Notes: generated by a model from the sequence alone, not told the origin. A stretch of 43,443 nucleotides of DNA from Chlamydiia bacterium (GCA_030430655.1 JAUIKQ010000004.1:1-43443); one strand, 5' to 3'. Counted from the stretch's first letter, positions 34,231 to 43,305 are shown. Program-made: numbers and translations.

Positions 34231-35493
34231 ATGCGCTACACGTTAACGCTACTTTTTTTTGATCCTTTGCTCAGATGTGTGGGCCTTGGCTTACTTTTTA
34301 TGAGCATTTTTTCTTCTATCGTGGGAGCGCTTGCTTACTTAAAACGGGCTTCTTTAATAGGAGAAGCCCTTTCGCATAGTTGCTATCCGGGGGTGATCTT
34401 GGGAGCAATGGCTTTTGCCTATTTTTCCTTTTCTATGACATTAGCGGTGTTTTTAGGCAGCTTTGTTTTTTCTTTGCTTGGCCTTGCAGTGAATTACTAT
34501 ATTCAGAAAATAGGTGGACTACGCCCTGACACAGCGCTTTGCTTTATAGTAAGTTTTTTCTTAGGCTTGGGTGTTTTGCTCGTGAGCTATTTACAACAGA
34601 CAGATCCTGTTACCTATCAGTCGGTACAGGTTTACCTATACGGGCAGGCTGCCACCCTCAGGGAGGTACATATCGTGGTTTACGCAGGTTTAAGCGCTGT
34701 GTTGCTTGCTATAGTTATTTTTTATTATCGAACAGCTATAATGACTTTTTTTGATCCTGCTTTTGCCAAAAGTTTAGGAGTAAGGTATTTCTTTGTGGAT
34801 ATAGCGTATAACTGTTTTTTAGCGATAGCCGTTGTCGTGGGCATTCGTAGTCTGGGAGTAGTACTAATGGCGGGCATGTTGATTGCTCCTCCTATTGCGT
34901 CAAGGCAAGTCACTTGTCAATTTTCTTCTTTCCTCTTGTTTAGCGCCCTTTTTGGTGCTCTTTCTTCCATACTTGGACTGTGGCTTTCCCTGCAAGGGCC
35001 GCGCGCTCTGCCTACGGGTCCCATTATTTTGTTAGTTGCGGTTTGCCTCACTTTGATTTTGTTGTTCACCACTCCCAATAGGGGATTATTGCCAAGGCTA
35101 TATCGTCGTCTCTGCTTTCAGTTTCAGTGTAACATAGAAAATGCGGTAAAAACCTTGTGGAAGCGAGAAAAGGAGCAGGCTTTAGTGTGTCACATACACC
35201 CAGTGATTGGTTTTGCGCTGCTTTTGCAAGGCCTTGCAAAACAAAGAGAGAAAAAGTGGTATCTGACAGAAAAAGGGGCAAAAAAAGCTAGGCATCTGGT
35301 GCGTCTACACCGCCTTTGGGAAGTGTATTTAGTACGCCATTTGGGGTATAGCCTCAACAAAGTCCATTGCAATGCTGAAGAGATGGAGCATATCATTTCT
35401 CAAGAAATGGAAGCCTCTTTAGATGCCCTTTTAGACTATCCCAAGACCGACCCACATAGCCGCCATATCCCCAGAAAAGAGGAAGGGCCATGA
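34231..35493 (+). CDS. troC: Metal ABC permease fused to a DtxR-like repressor (YtgCR type)
   Basis: Residues 1-285 form an ABC-3 permease with about eight to nine helices (AEALSHSCYPGV, GVRYFFVDI, VGIRSLGVVLMAGMLIAPP). Residues about 300-420 are a DtxR/MntR-type module: a compact winged-helix part with WYLTEKG, then LHRLWEVYL and the metal-site helix VHCNAEEMEH (378-387), ending with DPHSRHIP. Such a fusion is known in Chlamydia as YtgCR, where the repressor half is released by cleavage and controls the operon in answer to iron. At the position of DtxR Cys102 the residue is Glu383, as in Mn-sensing relatives. Confidence 0.93.
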   Translation: MRYTLTLLFFDPLLRCVGLGLLFMSIFSSIVGALAYLKRASLIGEALSHSCYPGVILGAMAFAYFSFSMTLAVFLGSFVFSLLGLAVNYYIQKIGGLRPDTALCFIVSFFLGLGVLLVSYLQQTDPVTYQSVQVYLYGQAATLREVHIVVYAGLSAVLLAIVIFYYRTAIMTFFDPAFAKSLGVRYFFVDIAYNCFLAIAVVVGIRSLGVVLMAGMLIAPPIASRQVTCQFSSFLLFSALFGALSSILGLWLSLQGPRALPTGPIILLVAVCLTLILLFTTPNRGLLPRLYRRLCFQFQCNIENAVKTLWKREKEQALVCHIHPVIGFALLLQGLAKQREKKWYLTEKGAKKARHLVRLHRLWEVYLVRHLGYSLNKVHCNAEEMEHIISQEMEASLDALLDYPKTDPHSRHIPRKEEGP

Positions 35494-36467
35494 ATCCGTA
35501 CACGGACTGTGATTTCCTAGATTTTTTTTGTCTTTTGTTTCAGCGTATTTTCCTTTTCATAAAAGGGGACGGGGCTGTCTGCTCGCTCTATTCTGATGAG
35601 GTCCAGATTTTCACCCTGGCTTTTATCGGCTGGTCGTCCGCACTTTTAGGCGTGTTTCTTGTCTTGCGAAGAGCGGCTATGTTGGCAAACTCTCTTTCGC
35701 ACACCATTTTGCTGGGGCTGGTGCTCACTTATCTTGGTATGCAGTTTTTTTTGCAAACGAGTGAATTTTTATCTTTAAAAAGCATTATCACCGCTTCTAT
35801 TTTAAGCGCTATCTTCACGACTTGTGCTTCGCATTTCTTCAAAAGTAAGCTAGGCGTTCGGCAAGATGCGAGCATCGGATTTGTATTTACTGCGCTCTTT
35901 GCATTGGGCATTTTACTATTAACTGTTTACATGCGCCATTTGCATTTGGGAGTTGAGGTATTGATGGGGAATGTAGATGCTTTGCATTACCATGATCTTT
36001 GGATGGCATGTGGTATTTTTTTGTTTAATTTAAGCATCGTATTTTTATTTTACACTCCTTTAAAAATTGTTACGTTTGACAATACTTTTGCAAAAAATGT
36101 AGGTATTGCCTCTTCTTTTTTTTACTATCTATTGATGTTACAGACGGCTTTTACTGCAATTGTGGCTTTTCGCGCTGTTGGTGTTGTGCTTTTTTTGTCT
36201 CTTTTAGTTATACCGGTTATCTTGGGCAAATTATATACCCATAAACTGCGTCACTTGATATTTTTTTCTATGGGTTTTAGTACGCTACTTGCTTTAGCAA
36301 GTGTGGCGCTTTCTCGACACATGCTTACCGTGTACGGCTTAGCACTTTCCACAGCAGGCATTTTAGTCGTCCTCAGTGGTCTTGTGTATTTCTTCCATTT
36401 AGGGATTAAGCAACTACTTGCAGAAAAAGCAAAAGTAATGCAAAGACGAAAGCAGACAATCTTATGA
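35490..36467 (+). CDS. troD: Metal ABC transporter permease
   Basis: Second ABC-3 permease, 325 residues with eight or nine helices and the family motifs RRAAMLANSLSHTILLG and FRAVGVVLFLSLLVIP. It would pair with the permease half of the previous gene. Starts four bases inside the preceding gene (ATGA). After it, C. trachomatis has dxr; here the next gene is rseP. Confidence 0.93.
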   Translation: MNPYTDCDFLDFFCLLFQRIFLFIKGDGAVCSLYSDEVQIFTLAFIGWSSALLGVFLVLRRAAMLANSLSHTILLGLVLTYLGMQFFLQTSEFLSLKSIITASILSAIFTTCASHFFKSKLGVRQDASIGFVFTALFALGILLLTVYMRHLHLGVEVLMGNVDALHYHDLWMACGIFLFNLSIVFLFYTPLKIVTFDNTFAKNVGIASSFFYYLLMLQTAFTAIVAFRAVGVVLFLSLLVIPVILGKLYTHKLRHLIFFSMGFSTLLALASVALSRHMLTVYGLALSTAGILVVLSGLVYFFHLGIKQLLAEKAKVMQRRKQTIL

Positions 36468-36582
36468 GTAGGCTCTCTATTTTTTTAAGATAGCCCTGTC
36501 CCAGGAAAGGATATCTGATATAGTTGCTACCGCTTTTAGTAAAAATTTAAGTGCAACCGCCCAGGGCGGCCATTTCGCTTCA

Positions 36583-36611
36583 TTGACTTTTTCCCTTTTT
36601 CATGATATAGT
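36583..36611 (+). promoter_or_regulatory. Promoter for rseP
   Basis: TTGACT (36583-36588) and TATAGT (36606-36611) with a 17-base spacer, 64 bases before the ATG; each box is a five-of-six match. Confidence 0.65.
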
Positions 36612-36674
36612 CCTTTCTTTTGTAAGACTCTGACTTTCAGTGTCTTTTGCGTAAACTGCAACTGTTTAGGTGTC

Positions 36675-38603
36675 ATGGGGATAGGTTTTTTGTACCTGCT
36701 GCTAGCGATCATAGGCATCGGGTTTTTGATTTTTATTCACGAGCTTGGTCACTATCTGGTGGCGCGTTTTGTGGGCATGCGCGTGGAGGTGTTCAGTGTA
36801 GGCCTTGGAAGACCGATTAAGCAGTGGACCCATAACAGGGTAGTTTGGCAGATCGGATGGATTCCCTTTGGAGGGTACGTCAAAATCGCTGGGATGGAAA
36901 AAGAAGGGAAAAAAGATTTGATGCGTGTTGAAGGGGGGTTTTACACGAAAGGTCCCTTGGCGCGCATAGCTGTTGCTTTTGCTGGCCCTTTAGCAAATTT
37001 TATTTTTGCTGTTTTTGCTTTTTCTATCATTTGGGGAATGGGGGGTAGAGAGCAACCCTTTTCGCAGCACACAAAGTTGGTTGGGTTTGTAGACACCGCT
37101 TCTCCTCTATATAAAAGCGGCGTGCGTCCGGGTGATGTCCTTACGTACTATGGCGGGCACGCGTATCGTGGGCTTCAAGACGTTCGCTATACAGGTATCG
37201 CAGATATAGCGCGCGTTGGCATACAAGGCTACCATCTCAATTACCTGACAGGGGAAGAGCAGCCTTTTTCTTTTGTTTTATCTCCCTACTTTGACAAGAG
37301 AATGGAAGGAACGAGTACCGTTGGTATTGTGGCGTCTGCAAATTATGTGATCTACAAGCCCTCTACATTTTTTCAAAAGTCTTCGCCTATTCAAGAAAGT
37401 GGAATTCAGGCGGAGGATCGGGTTGTTTGGGTAGATGGCGAAACGGTTTTTTCTTCTCTGCATTTAGTGCATCTTCTCAACGATGGTTATGCGTTTTTGC
37501 AAATCAAGCGAGGAGATCAGTACCGTTTTGCTAGGGTACCTCGAATCACTTTTGCTGATTTGCGGGTGGAAGATGCAGAAATAGCGGCTTTTGTAGACTG
37601 GCAGTATGAAGCGGGTTTAGCAAACAGTCGTTTAAAAAGTTTGGCTTTTATTCCCTATTTTCTTTCTTATCAGGGAGTAGTGCAGGCTCCCCTAAACTAT
37701 TTTAATCATGATTTTGAAACGGTATTGCCCCGAAAAGAGGCAGAGACGCTCTACTCTGCACTGCAGCCTGGAGACCAGATTGTTGGGGTGGACGGGATGG
37801 CAGTTCAAAGTGTTACAGATATTCTCACCCGTTTGCAAAAGAGGCATGCGTCTGTGATTGTGGAGAGGAAAGGGGTGAGCAAAGCGGTTTCGTGGAAAGA
37901 GGCCGATTTTCAATTTATTCATGGGACAAACTGGCAAGACTTGCGGCGCTTGGTGACTAAAGCCGCTGTTTTGGATAATAATGTGACAGCAGTGGGAGAT
38001 TTTGTGTATCTCAAGCCTGTTGCTCTACTGCCCATGAAAGACTTTCCTATGAGCGCGGAATTGAAAAGCAAGCAAACTATTGCCTTAGACAAGGAGAGAA
38101 AAGCGATTGGAAATATTAACAATGTAGAAGAAAAAGCGCGCGCTTTGTCTGCATTTAACCGGTATGAAAACCGTCTTATGTTGGGGATTTCTTTGCTGGA
38201 TAAGACAGTGATTTACAATCCATCTCCATGGCAGCAGTGCCTACTTGTTTTAAAAGACATGCGCCGGACACTTGGCGATTTATTTACCGGTAAGGTGGCC
38301 CCCAAATACCTAAGTGGGCCCGTTGGGATAATACATGTCATGCAAAGCAGCTGGTCGCTGGGGTTTAAAGAAGCGCTATTTTGGCTTGGATTCATCAGCT
38401 TAAATTTGGGTGTAATGAACTTGCTTCCTATCCCTGTACTTGATGGTGGGCACATCTGCTTTGGAGTAGTAGAGTTTTTTACGCGACGTCGCTTGCATCC
38501 TAAAACTATGCAACGACTGGTTCTACCTTTTGTTGCCTTGCTTGTTTTTTTCTTCCTTTATGTTACTTTTTACGATATTAAGCGTTTTATTCACTTTTGG
38601 TAA
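36675..38603 (+). CDS. rseP: Site-2 protease RseP/YaeL
   Basis: Intramembrane zinc metalloprotease that cuts membrane-bound substrates during envelope stress and clears signal-peptide remnants. The HExxH motif is H22-E-L-G-H26 in the first helix, and the second metal site NLLPIPVLDGGH is near the C-terminus. Between them lie three PDZ-like GxxxGD segments, at about residues 147 (SGVRPGDVL), 241 (SGIQAEDRV) and 361 (LQPGDQIV), against two in E. coli. 642 residues, in line with other chlamydial YaeL. It may also relate to release of regulators from membrane fusions. Confidence 0.94.
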   Translation: MGIGFLYLLLAIIGIGFLIFIHELGHYLVARFVGMRVEVFSVGLGRPIKQWTHNRVVWQIGWIPFGGYVKIAGMEKEGKKDLMRVEGGFYTKGPLARIAVAFAGPLANFIFAVFAFSIIWGMGGREQPFSQHTKLVGFVDTASPLYKSGVRPGDVLTYYGGHAYRGLQDVRYTGIADIARVGIQGYHLNYLTGEEQPFSFVLSPYFDKRMEGTSTVGIVASANYVIYKPSTFFQKSSPIQESGIQAEDRVVWVDGETVFSSLHLVHLLNDGYAFLQIKRGDQYRFARVPRITFADLRVEDAEIAAFVDWQYEAGLANSRLKSLAFIPYFLSYQGVVQAPLNYFNHDFETVLPRKEAETLYSALQPGDQIVGVDGMAVQSVTDILTRLQKRHASVIVERKGVSKAVSWKEADFQFIHGTNWQDLRRLVTKAAVLDNNVTAVGDFVYLKPVALLPMKDFPMSAELKSKQTIALDKERKAIGNINNVEEKARALSAFNRYENRLMLGISLLDKTVIYNPSPWQQCLLVLKDMRRTLGDLFTGKVAPKYLSGPVGIIHVMQSSWSLGFKEALFWLGFISLNLGVMNLLPIPVLDGGHICFGVVEFFTRRRLHPKTMQRLVLPFVALLVFFFLYVTFYDIKRFIHFW

Positions 38604-40570
38604 GTAATAAGGTTTTGCTTAGCAAGCGCTATTGCTTTCTTTGCCGTTTCTTGGCTGTTTACTGTTTTTTTAGGTCTTATTGATGGAGGTAGCTTGTGAA
38701 TTAAAAACTGCAGCTCTTCTACGCAGGGGTTCTTAGCTTTTTTCTCTAGTCCCTGAAGATACTGCTCCATCGCCTCTTTGCTTTGCAAAGATAGGAGGTG
38801 TTGTTGTAAAGCCTCAATTGCTTGGGTATAATTACTGTTTTTTTTGCTTAGATACTCTGCTATGAAGACCTGTGAGTAGTGAGAAAGGGTAGGGGAGGGT
38901 CTTGTCAGCTGCTCAAGGTCGTAAGTAATCAAGCTATTGGCAGTTATAATTGCTTCTATGTCTTGATCTAGTGAGTCTTGCTTTTCCTCATTGCTTAGGA
39001 AATTGAATTTAGTGACATCAACCACAGCTTGTGTTTTATGCATGTTTTTTTGTTGCTGTTGCTTGGGTATGTGGTTTTGAGTTAGCATTTTTTGGCGTGT
39101 ATAAAATGTCATATAGCTGTCTTTAGCCGCCTGCAGTGCTTGTGTTTCTGAGCATATTGTTACAAGAGTATCATTTGCACAGTACCATTTTCCCTCCTTC
39201 AAAAAGTAAGCAACATAATGGCCGATGTTTGCTGCGCCTATATGCACAATAAAACCCTGGAGTGCGTAGGCGTGAGCGGTTTTGTCTTGAGTGAATTCTG
39301 CGGGAAGTGTGTAGGTCTTTGGTACGTCAATTTTGTTATTTAATTTCGTACTACTGTTAGCAAATCTTTTGAAATAGATTGGAAGGAGCTCTGGAGCGTG
39401 ACATAGCTGTGTTCGTGTTTCCTTTACTACAAATGCTTTGTCTTCCATGAAAAAGTGTTTATCGTTTTGGCCATGAGGGACTACGAAGTATTGCTCCATC
39501 ATTGCGCTTAGAGAAGAAGCTTGTGGTGTTATGGGCAGAGAAAAGTGGTCTAGGAAGGTGGCATTCCGTGCTAGACGGTGGTGGAGTACATTTGCGTCTC
39601 CTCCGAGAAAATAGCCGATATCGGTTTCTTGCGTTTGAATCAGGGGACTGCGCGTGAAGCTAGTCTTATGCGACATCAGTAGCTGTAAAAATTCATGCGC
39701 ATCTTCTTGTCTGCCGCTTGAAGCAATAGGGTAGCTGCTTTTAGATTGTTGGCTAGCGGCTCTGCGTATGGCAGCGGTCGCAATCGGTTCAGTACTGCCT
39801 CGATTTTGATAATTGCTTAAAAAATTTTCTAGGGAAGTTTTCAAGGATCCTGGTTGCATTTGGCTAATGACACTTTCTCTCAAGGCGGGAATATGCACCA
39901 TAATTTGCAAAACAGCGTTCATAAAGCAGCTTGCACTATCTTCGTTTTTTAATCCCTTTACGCCTACTATTGGTTTAGATTGCTTTGAGAGCGTTTGGAG
40001 CGGCATGCGTGCTGGGGTGGTCGGCAGAGGTCTTGCACGGGACAGCGCTAGGCTTTGCCAAGGTCGCTTATGGGGCTTTACTTTAGAAGATAGAGTGGGT
40101 GACTTTGGTTTTGGAGGGTGAGAGTTTTTTGGCGTGGCTCTTTGCCTCGGGGAGATTTTTGGTGGTGGCTGCTGCGCCTTACTTATTTGCGATGCGCCGC
40201 AAGAAGAGGTAGATTCTACCCACTTTGGGTAGATAGGCACTATAGGAAGGCTCACGAGTATTTGAAAGAGGAGCGCTATGCTTTTGGCAAGCCCAACTAT
40301 GCCTTCTTTTGATGCAGCAAAAAACTTTCCTTTCATCCAAGGGTAAGCGGGCAAAGTAATGAGGGCAATAGTAAAACTCAACAGTGTTTTAGTGGGATAA
40401 TACACTCCAATATTGAGTAAGTTAATAGCGAAAGCCCCTACTAAAAAAGCGGTTGATATCACCCGCCGGTCTATAAATCCGCGGCGTCTTGTACAGCTTA
40501 TTCCATCCGCAATGCAGGCTTTGACTATTTCTGCATCTTTTGGCGTGCAATAATGGCCAACTATAGTCAT
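38591..40570 (-). CDS. USP-type deubiquitinase with N-terminal membrane domain (copy 1)
   Basis: A 659-residue homologue of eukaryotic ubiquitin-specific proteases. The Cys box is SASCFMNAVLQIM with Cys215; RQEDAHEFLQLL is the QDA(H/Q)EF box; the His box is YALQGFIVHIGAANIGHYVAYF with His451; the third catalytic position is Asn466 in WYCAND. Residues about 38-115 hold hydrophobic segments in two groups, similar to the bilobed domains by which chlamydial proteins enter inclusion membranes. A proline- and lysine-rich linker (about 120-200) joins the parts and a helical tail follows (500-659). Likely a host-directed effector (inference). The 3' end overlaps rseP by 13 bases. Confidence 0.82.
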   Translation of the reverse strand: MTIVGHYCTPKDAEIVKACIADGISCTRRRGFIDRRVISTAFLVGAFAINLLNIGVYYPTKTLLSFTIALITLPAYPWMKGKFFAASKEGIVGLAKSIALLFQILVSLPIVPIYPKWVESTSSCGASQISKAQQPPPKISPRQRATPKNSHPPKPKSPTLSSKVKPHKRPWQSLALSRARPLPTTPARMPLQTLSKQSKPIVGVKGLKNEDSASCFMNAVLQIMVHIPALRESVISQMQPGSLKTSLENFLSNYQNRGSTEPIATAAIRRAASQQSKSSYPIASSGRQEDAHEFLQLLMSHKTSFTRSPLIQTQETDIGYFLGGDANVLHHRLARNATFLDHFSLPITPQASSLSAMMEQYFVVPHGQNDKHFFMEDKAFVVKETRTQLCHAPELLPIYFKRFANSSTKLNNKIDVPKTYTLPAEFTQDKTAHAYALQGFIVHIGAANIGHYVAYFLKEGKWYCANDTLVTICSETQALQAAKDSYMTFYTRQKMLTQNHIPKQQQQKNMHKTQAVVDVTKFNFLSNEEKQDSLDQDIEAIITANSLITYDLEQLTRPSPTLSHYSQVFIAEYLSKKNSNYTQAIEALQQHLLSLQSKEAMEQYLQGLEKKAKNPCVEELQFLIHKLPPSIRPKKTVNSQETAKKAIALAKQNLITYQK

Positions 40571-40744
40571 TCTTATACCTAAATAAATTATTATATAAAA
40601 GTATTATATAACATTTATTATTAAATATAAATAGTTAAGTTTAAAAACTTATTATTTATGTGGTAATAGAGTTTATATACAAGCTAATATTGTAACTAAC
40701 TTATAATTAGCGCAATAGGACCTATCTGGAGGCTGCCTAGCGGG
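40571..40744. other. AT-rich spacer between the two USP genes
   Basis: Very AT-rich, with two TATAAT copies on the minus strand (40590-40595 and 40603-40608) and a TTATATAA direct/inverted pair at 40591-40611. It probably carries the promoter of copy 1; no -35 stands out. No ORF. Confidence 0.45.
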
Positions 40745-42211
40745 CTATCTCTCTATGTGCTCGTGTGGTGCGTTTTGCGCAGCTGTTTTTTGGGCCTGCG
40801 CTGGTGTTATTTGGTTTTGGTATGTATAGAAAAGGAGGTAACTTTGCTTTGCGGCTCTTAATGCTACCTGCTCTGTTATCTTATGGATTTGGCTATCGCT
40901 TGCGTAGTACCAGCAGCCATTTTTGAAGATGTATGCAACGTAGTGCCCTTGTTGTATATTTCGCCCTTGGTGGACGATGAACCCTTGCAACCTATATTCA
41001 TGGTATGTTTTCTGCTGTCCATTTTCCACAAAGAGCGCATACGTTGGTGGTACACTAACTGGGCTGCTGATTTTATTGACCTTGCGTCCTAGATTTGCAA
41101 ACCGTTTAAAACTTAAAGGGAGTACTAGAGGTGGAGCCGTGAGGTAATGCTCCGTTTTAGTCATCAGAAACCTACTCCCATTATCTAGAGCGCAGTACTT
41201 GCATTTTCCTAAATCCTTTTCGGTAGGATGCTCTTCTAGAAAATATCCTTTGATGGCTTCGCTTAGAGGCAAGATTTTCTCTTGCGGCCCGGAAGACGGG
41301 GGAAGGGCTAGAGAGATATGGCTCTCATATGCATCGTTGCCATCTCTTTGCACTGGATTTTTACCACTTTTTTTCCAATATGTTTGTTCTGAACTGGACT
41401 GATCGGTGTACAGTTCAAGCGCTGAATCATTTAGATTCGTGGTTTCTTGAGTCAATAGCCACCCTGTTGAGCGCGATCGAGTACCTATCATCAACGGGTT
41501 TTCGTCCGTCCCCTTCATCTCGCTAAAAAGAGAGGAAAAGAATTCTGTTGCGTCTTCTTGCTTTTTCGAGGAGGAAAGATTTGAACAACCACTGATGGCA
41601 TCGCGAATAGGCTGTGTATGGATTGCTACTGTTTCATTATCTTGGCTTGCTTGGCAGTATTCTCTAGCCCATTGGATCAAAGCGGTTTTAAGCTGTCCAT
41701 CCGGTAGCTGCTGGATAATGTTTTCTCCCAAATGAGGGACATGGACCAGCATTTGCAAGATAGCATTCATGAAACAGTTGTTAGCAAGAGATGGATTCGC
41801 TAAGGGGCAGATATTCGTGATTTGTTGAAAAAGTGCAGGAGTGTATGGAGGAAGATGGGATTGCATCCAAGCGGGATAGATAAGCGCTACTGGTAGGCTA
41901 AATAGGAGCTCAAAGAGAAACGCTACACTTTTTGCTAAATGGAATAAGTCTTGTTGAGCGTGGGTAAAAAACCGCTTTCCCGTGCAGGGCAGAGTGAGGA
42001 GACCTAACGTAAAATAGGCCATGGATCTTAATGGGTAAAACACCGCAGTATTGAATAAATTGAGAGCAAAAGTGGCTATTAAGAGAGCAGAGGAAAAGGC
42101 GCGGCTTTTTAAAGGGGCATCTTCCACCCTTGTGTATGAAATAGCTCCTTTCAGACATTCCTTTGCGATCTGTGCATCCCGTGGCACGGAGTAGCTATTT
42201 ATTATTCCCAT
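40745..42211 (-). CDS. USP-type deubiquitinase with N-terminal membrane domain (copy 2)
   Basis: A 488-residue paralogue of the previous protein. Cys box LANNCFMNAILQML with Cys146; KQEDATEFFSSL; an intact CKYC zinc pair (337-340); His box YRLQGFIVHQGRNIQQGHYVAYIF with His423. The third catalytic position reads Ser438 followed by Asp439 (WYYASDS). The N-terminal 115 residues again hold the hydrophobic domain and the same opening pattern (YSVPRDAQIAKECLKGAIS), but the proline-rich linker is missing. AGGGGG precedes the ATG. The two genes are a tandem duplication that has diverged a lot. Likely an effector acting on host ubiquitin. Confidence 0.82.
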   Translation of the reverse strand: MGIINSYSVPRDAQIAKECLKGAISYTRVEDAPLKSRAFSSALLIATFALNLFNTAVFYPLRSMAYFTLGLLTLPCTGKRFFTHAQQDLFHLAKSVAFLFELLFSLPVALIYPAWMQSHLPPYTPALFQQITNICPLANPSLANNCFMNAILQMLVHVPHLGENIIQQLPDGQLKTALIQWAREYCQASQDNETVAIHTQPIRDAISGCSNLSSSKKQEDATEFFSSLFSEMKGTDENPLMIGTRSRSTGWLLTQETTNLNDSALELYTDQSSSEQTYWKKSGKNPVQRDGNDAYESHISLALPPSSGPQEKILPLSEAIKGYFLEEHPTEKDLGKCKYCALDNGSRFLMTKTEHYLTAPPLVLPLSFKRFANLGRKVNKISSPVSVPPTYALFVENGQQKTYHEYRLQGFIVHQGRNIQQGHYVAYIFKNGCWYYASDSQIHKITEQVALRAAKQSYLLFYTYQNQITPAQAQKTAAQNAPHEHIER

Positions 42212-42246
42212 CGTTTACCCCCTGTCAATCTATTACAAAGCGTGCT

Positions 42247-42356
42247 ATCCTTGCTTTTTATTTTTGCGATTAAGCACGCTGACGCTGATTTCGAGAAAGA
42301 GATTAGCGTATTTGCTCTCTTGATATCAATCGCAAAATAAGCAAAAAAGCAAGGAT
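42247..42356. promoter_or_regulatory. Long nested inverted repeat covering the RBS of the GH3 gene
   Basis: Arms at 42247-42271 and 42328-42356 pair over about 20 positions in two blocks (ATCCTTGCTTT with AAAGCAAGGAT, and TTTTGCGATT with AATCGCAAAA). Inside, ACGCTGAT (near 42280) pairs with ATTAGCGT (near 42303). The right arm contains AAGGA, the ribosome site for the ATG at 42366. Confidence 0.6.
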
Positions 42357-42365
42357 CACCTTACT

Positions 42366-43009
42366 ATGCGTTATTTTTTCCTTTTCCTTTTTTTTCTCCA
42401 AGCGTCTCTCTTGGCGTGCGATAGCAAGCAGATAGGGAAAGTGTTTATGATTCCCTGCTTTGGGAAAAAAGATGTGCCTGTTGTGAAGACTTTGATTGAT
42501 GTTTATGGAGTAGACAACATACTGCTAAGTATTAAAAGCACCAGTGAGCTTAAAGAGGTCATGCAGGAGCTTAGTCAACATGCGCCCTTCCCACTTTTTT
42601 ATGCGATGGATGCAGAGATTGGGCTCGCGCAAAGGCTGAAAGATGAGATAAGGCTACCAAGAGCGTTGACTTTAGGGGCGCTGCCGAGGTCTTGTGAGGA
42701 ACTGATTTTTGATTTGGGCTATGTTATCGCAGGCCGCGGCGCTGCTATGGGTATTCATATGAATTTAGCGCCTGTGCTCGATGTTAATAGCAATCCTAAT
42801 AATCCGGTGATAGGTGTCCGCTCCTTTGGTGATGATTCTGCTCAGGTAGCGAGAAAAGGGGTTTTAATGATGCAGGGAATAGAAGCTGGGGGCCAGATGG
42901 CGTGTATTAAGCATTTTCCAGGGCACGGGAATGGTTTCGTCAGTACAGTTATTGGTGCCACACCACTTTGGGTCCTAGTCGGCTTCATACGGATCTGCTC
43001 GATAAGTGC
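42366..43009 (+). CDS. Glycoside hydrolase family 3, NagZ-like, broken at contig junction
   Basis: Secreted (signal peptide about 1-18) GH3 enzyme, closest in pattern to beta-N-acetylhexosaminidase NagZ: YAMDAEIG, MNLAPVLDVNSNPNNPVIGVRSFGDD and IKHFPGHG, the His-containing loop used in catalysis. After FPGHG (about 42930) the frame decays: small base insertions between 42930 and 42990 would restore a GH3-like NVSSDSHL...LP and a LHTDLLDKC segment. Coding similarity ends near 43009, where an unrelated sequence begins. The catalytic Asp is beyond the break. Role by family: peptidoglycan recycling or cutting of host sugars. Confidence 0.75.
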
Positions 43010-43305
43010 ATCATCACCAGCATCTTGTCTTCGTACTGCTTGCGAATCTCGTTCAACCGCCCCGCAAACTCCAAACAAGCCGCCGGATCATGCACTGAAC
43101 AAGGCCCCGCAATCACCAACAACCGCTGGTCTTTCCCCTGGATAATCTCACTCGCTTCCCGCCGACCCTCATGGACGACCTCCGTGTGCGCCTCCGACCG
43201 AGGAATCTCCTCCGTCAAAATCGCCGGCTGGATCAATGGCCGAGTAGCCAAAATCCGAACATCGTCAACGCGATGCTGAGTCACCCTCCGTTTGTACCTG
43301 TTCAA
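43009..43305 (-). CDS. N-terminal fragment of class I DAHP synthase, likely foreign or chimeric
   Basis: On the minus strand the frame reads LATRPLIQPAILTEEIPRS, a linker, then LLVIAGPCSVHDPAACLEFAGRLNEIRKQYEDKMLVMM, the start of the AroF/G/H-type 3-deoxy-7-phosphoheptulonate synthase, first enzyme of the shikimate pathway. It stops right where the next family motif (RVYFEKPRT) should come, at about 43009. The start is TTG at 43305 or GTG at 43284. The codon choice is clearly GC-richer than in the rest of the window. Confidence 0.8.

Noticed and set aside
36557-36569. GC-rich hairpin after troD
   Set aside because: Five-pair stem with a three-base loop but no T-run on either strand, so not called a terminator.
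36468-36674. Search for dxr, expected between ytgD and rseP
   Set aside because: The gap is only 207 bases and holds a promoter; no dxr sequence is present in the window.
42930-43009. Reading the GH3 break as a natural pseudogene
   Set aside because: The frame loss lies directly beside a join to an unrelated, GC-richer gene that is also cut, so an assembly or sequence-quality cause is more likely.
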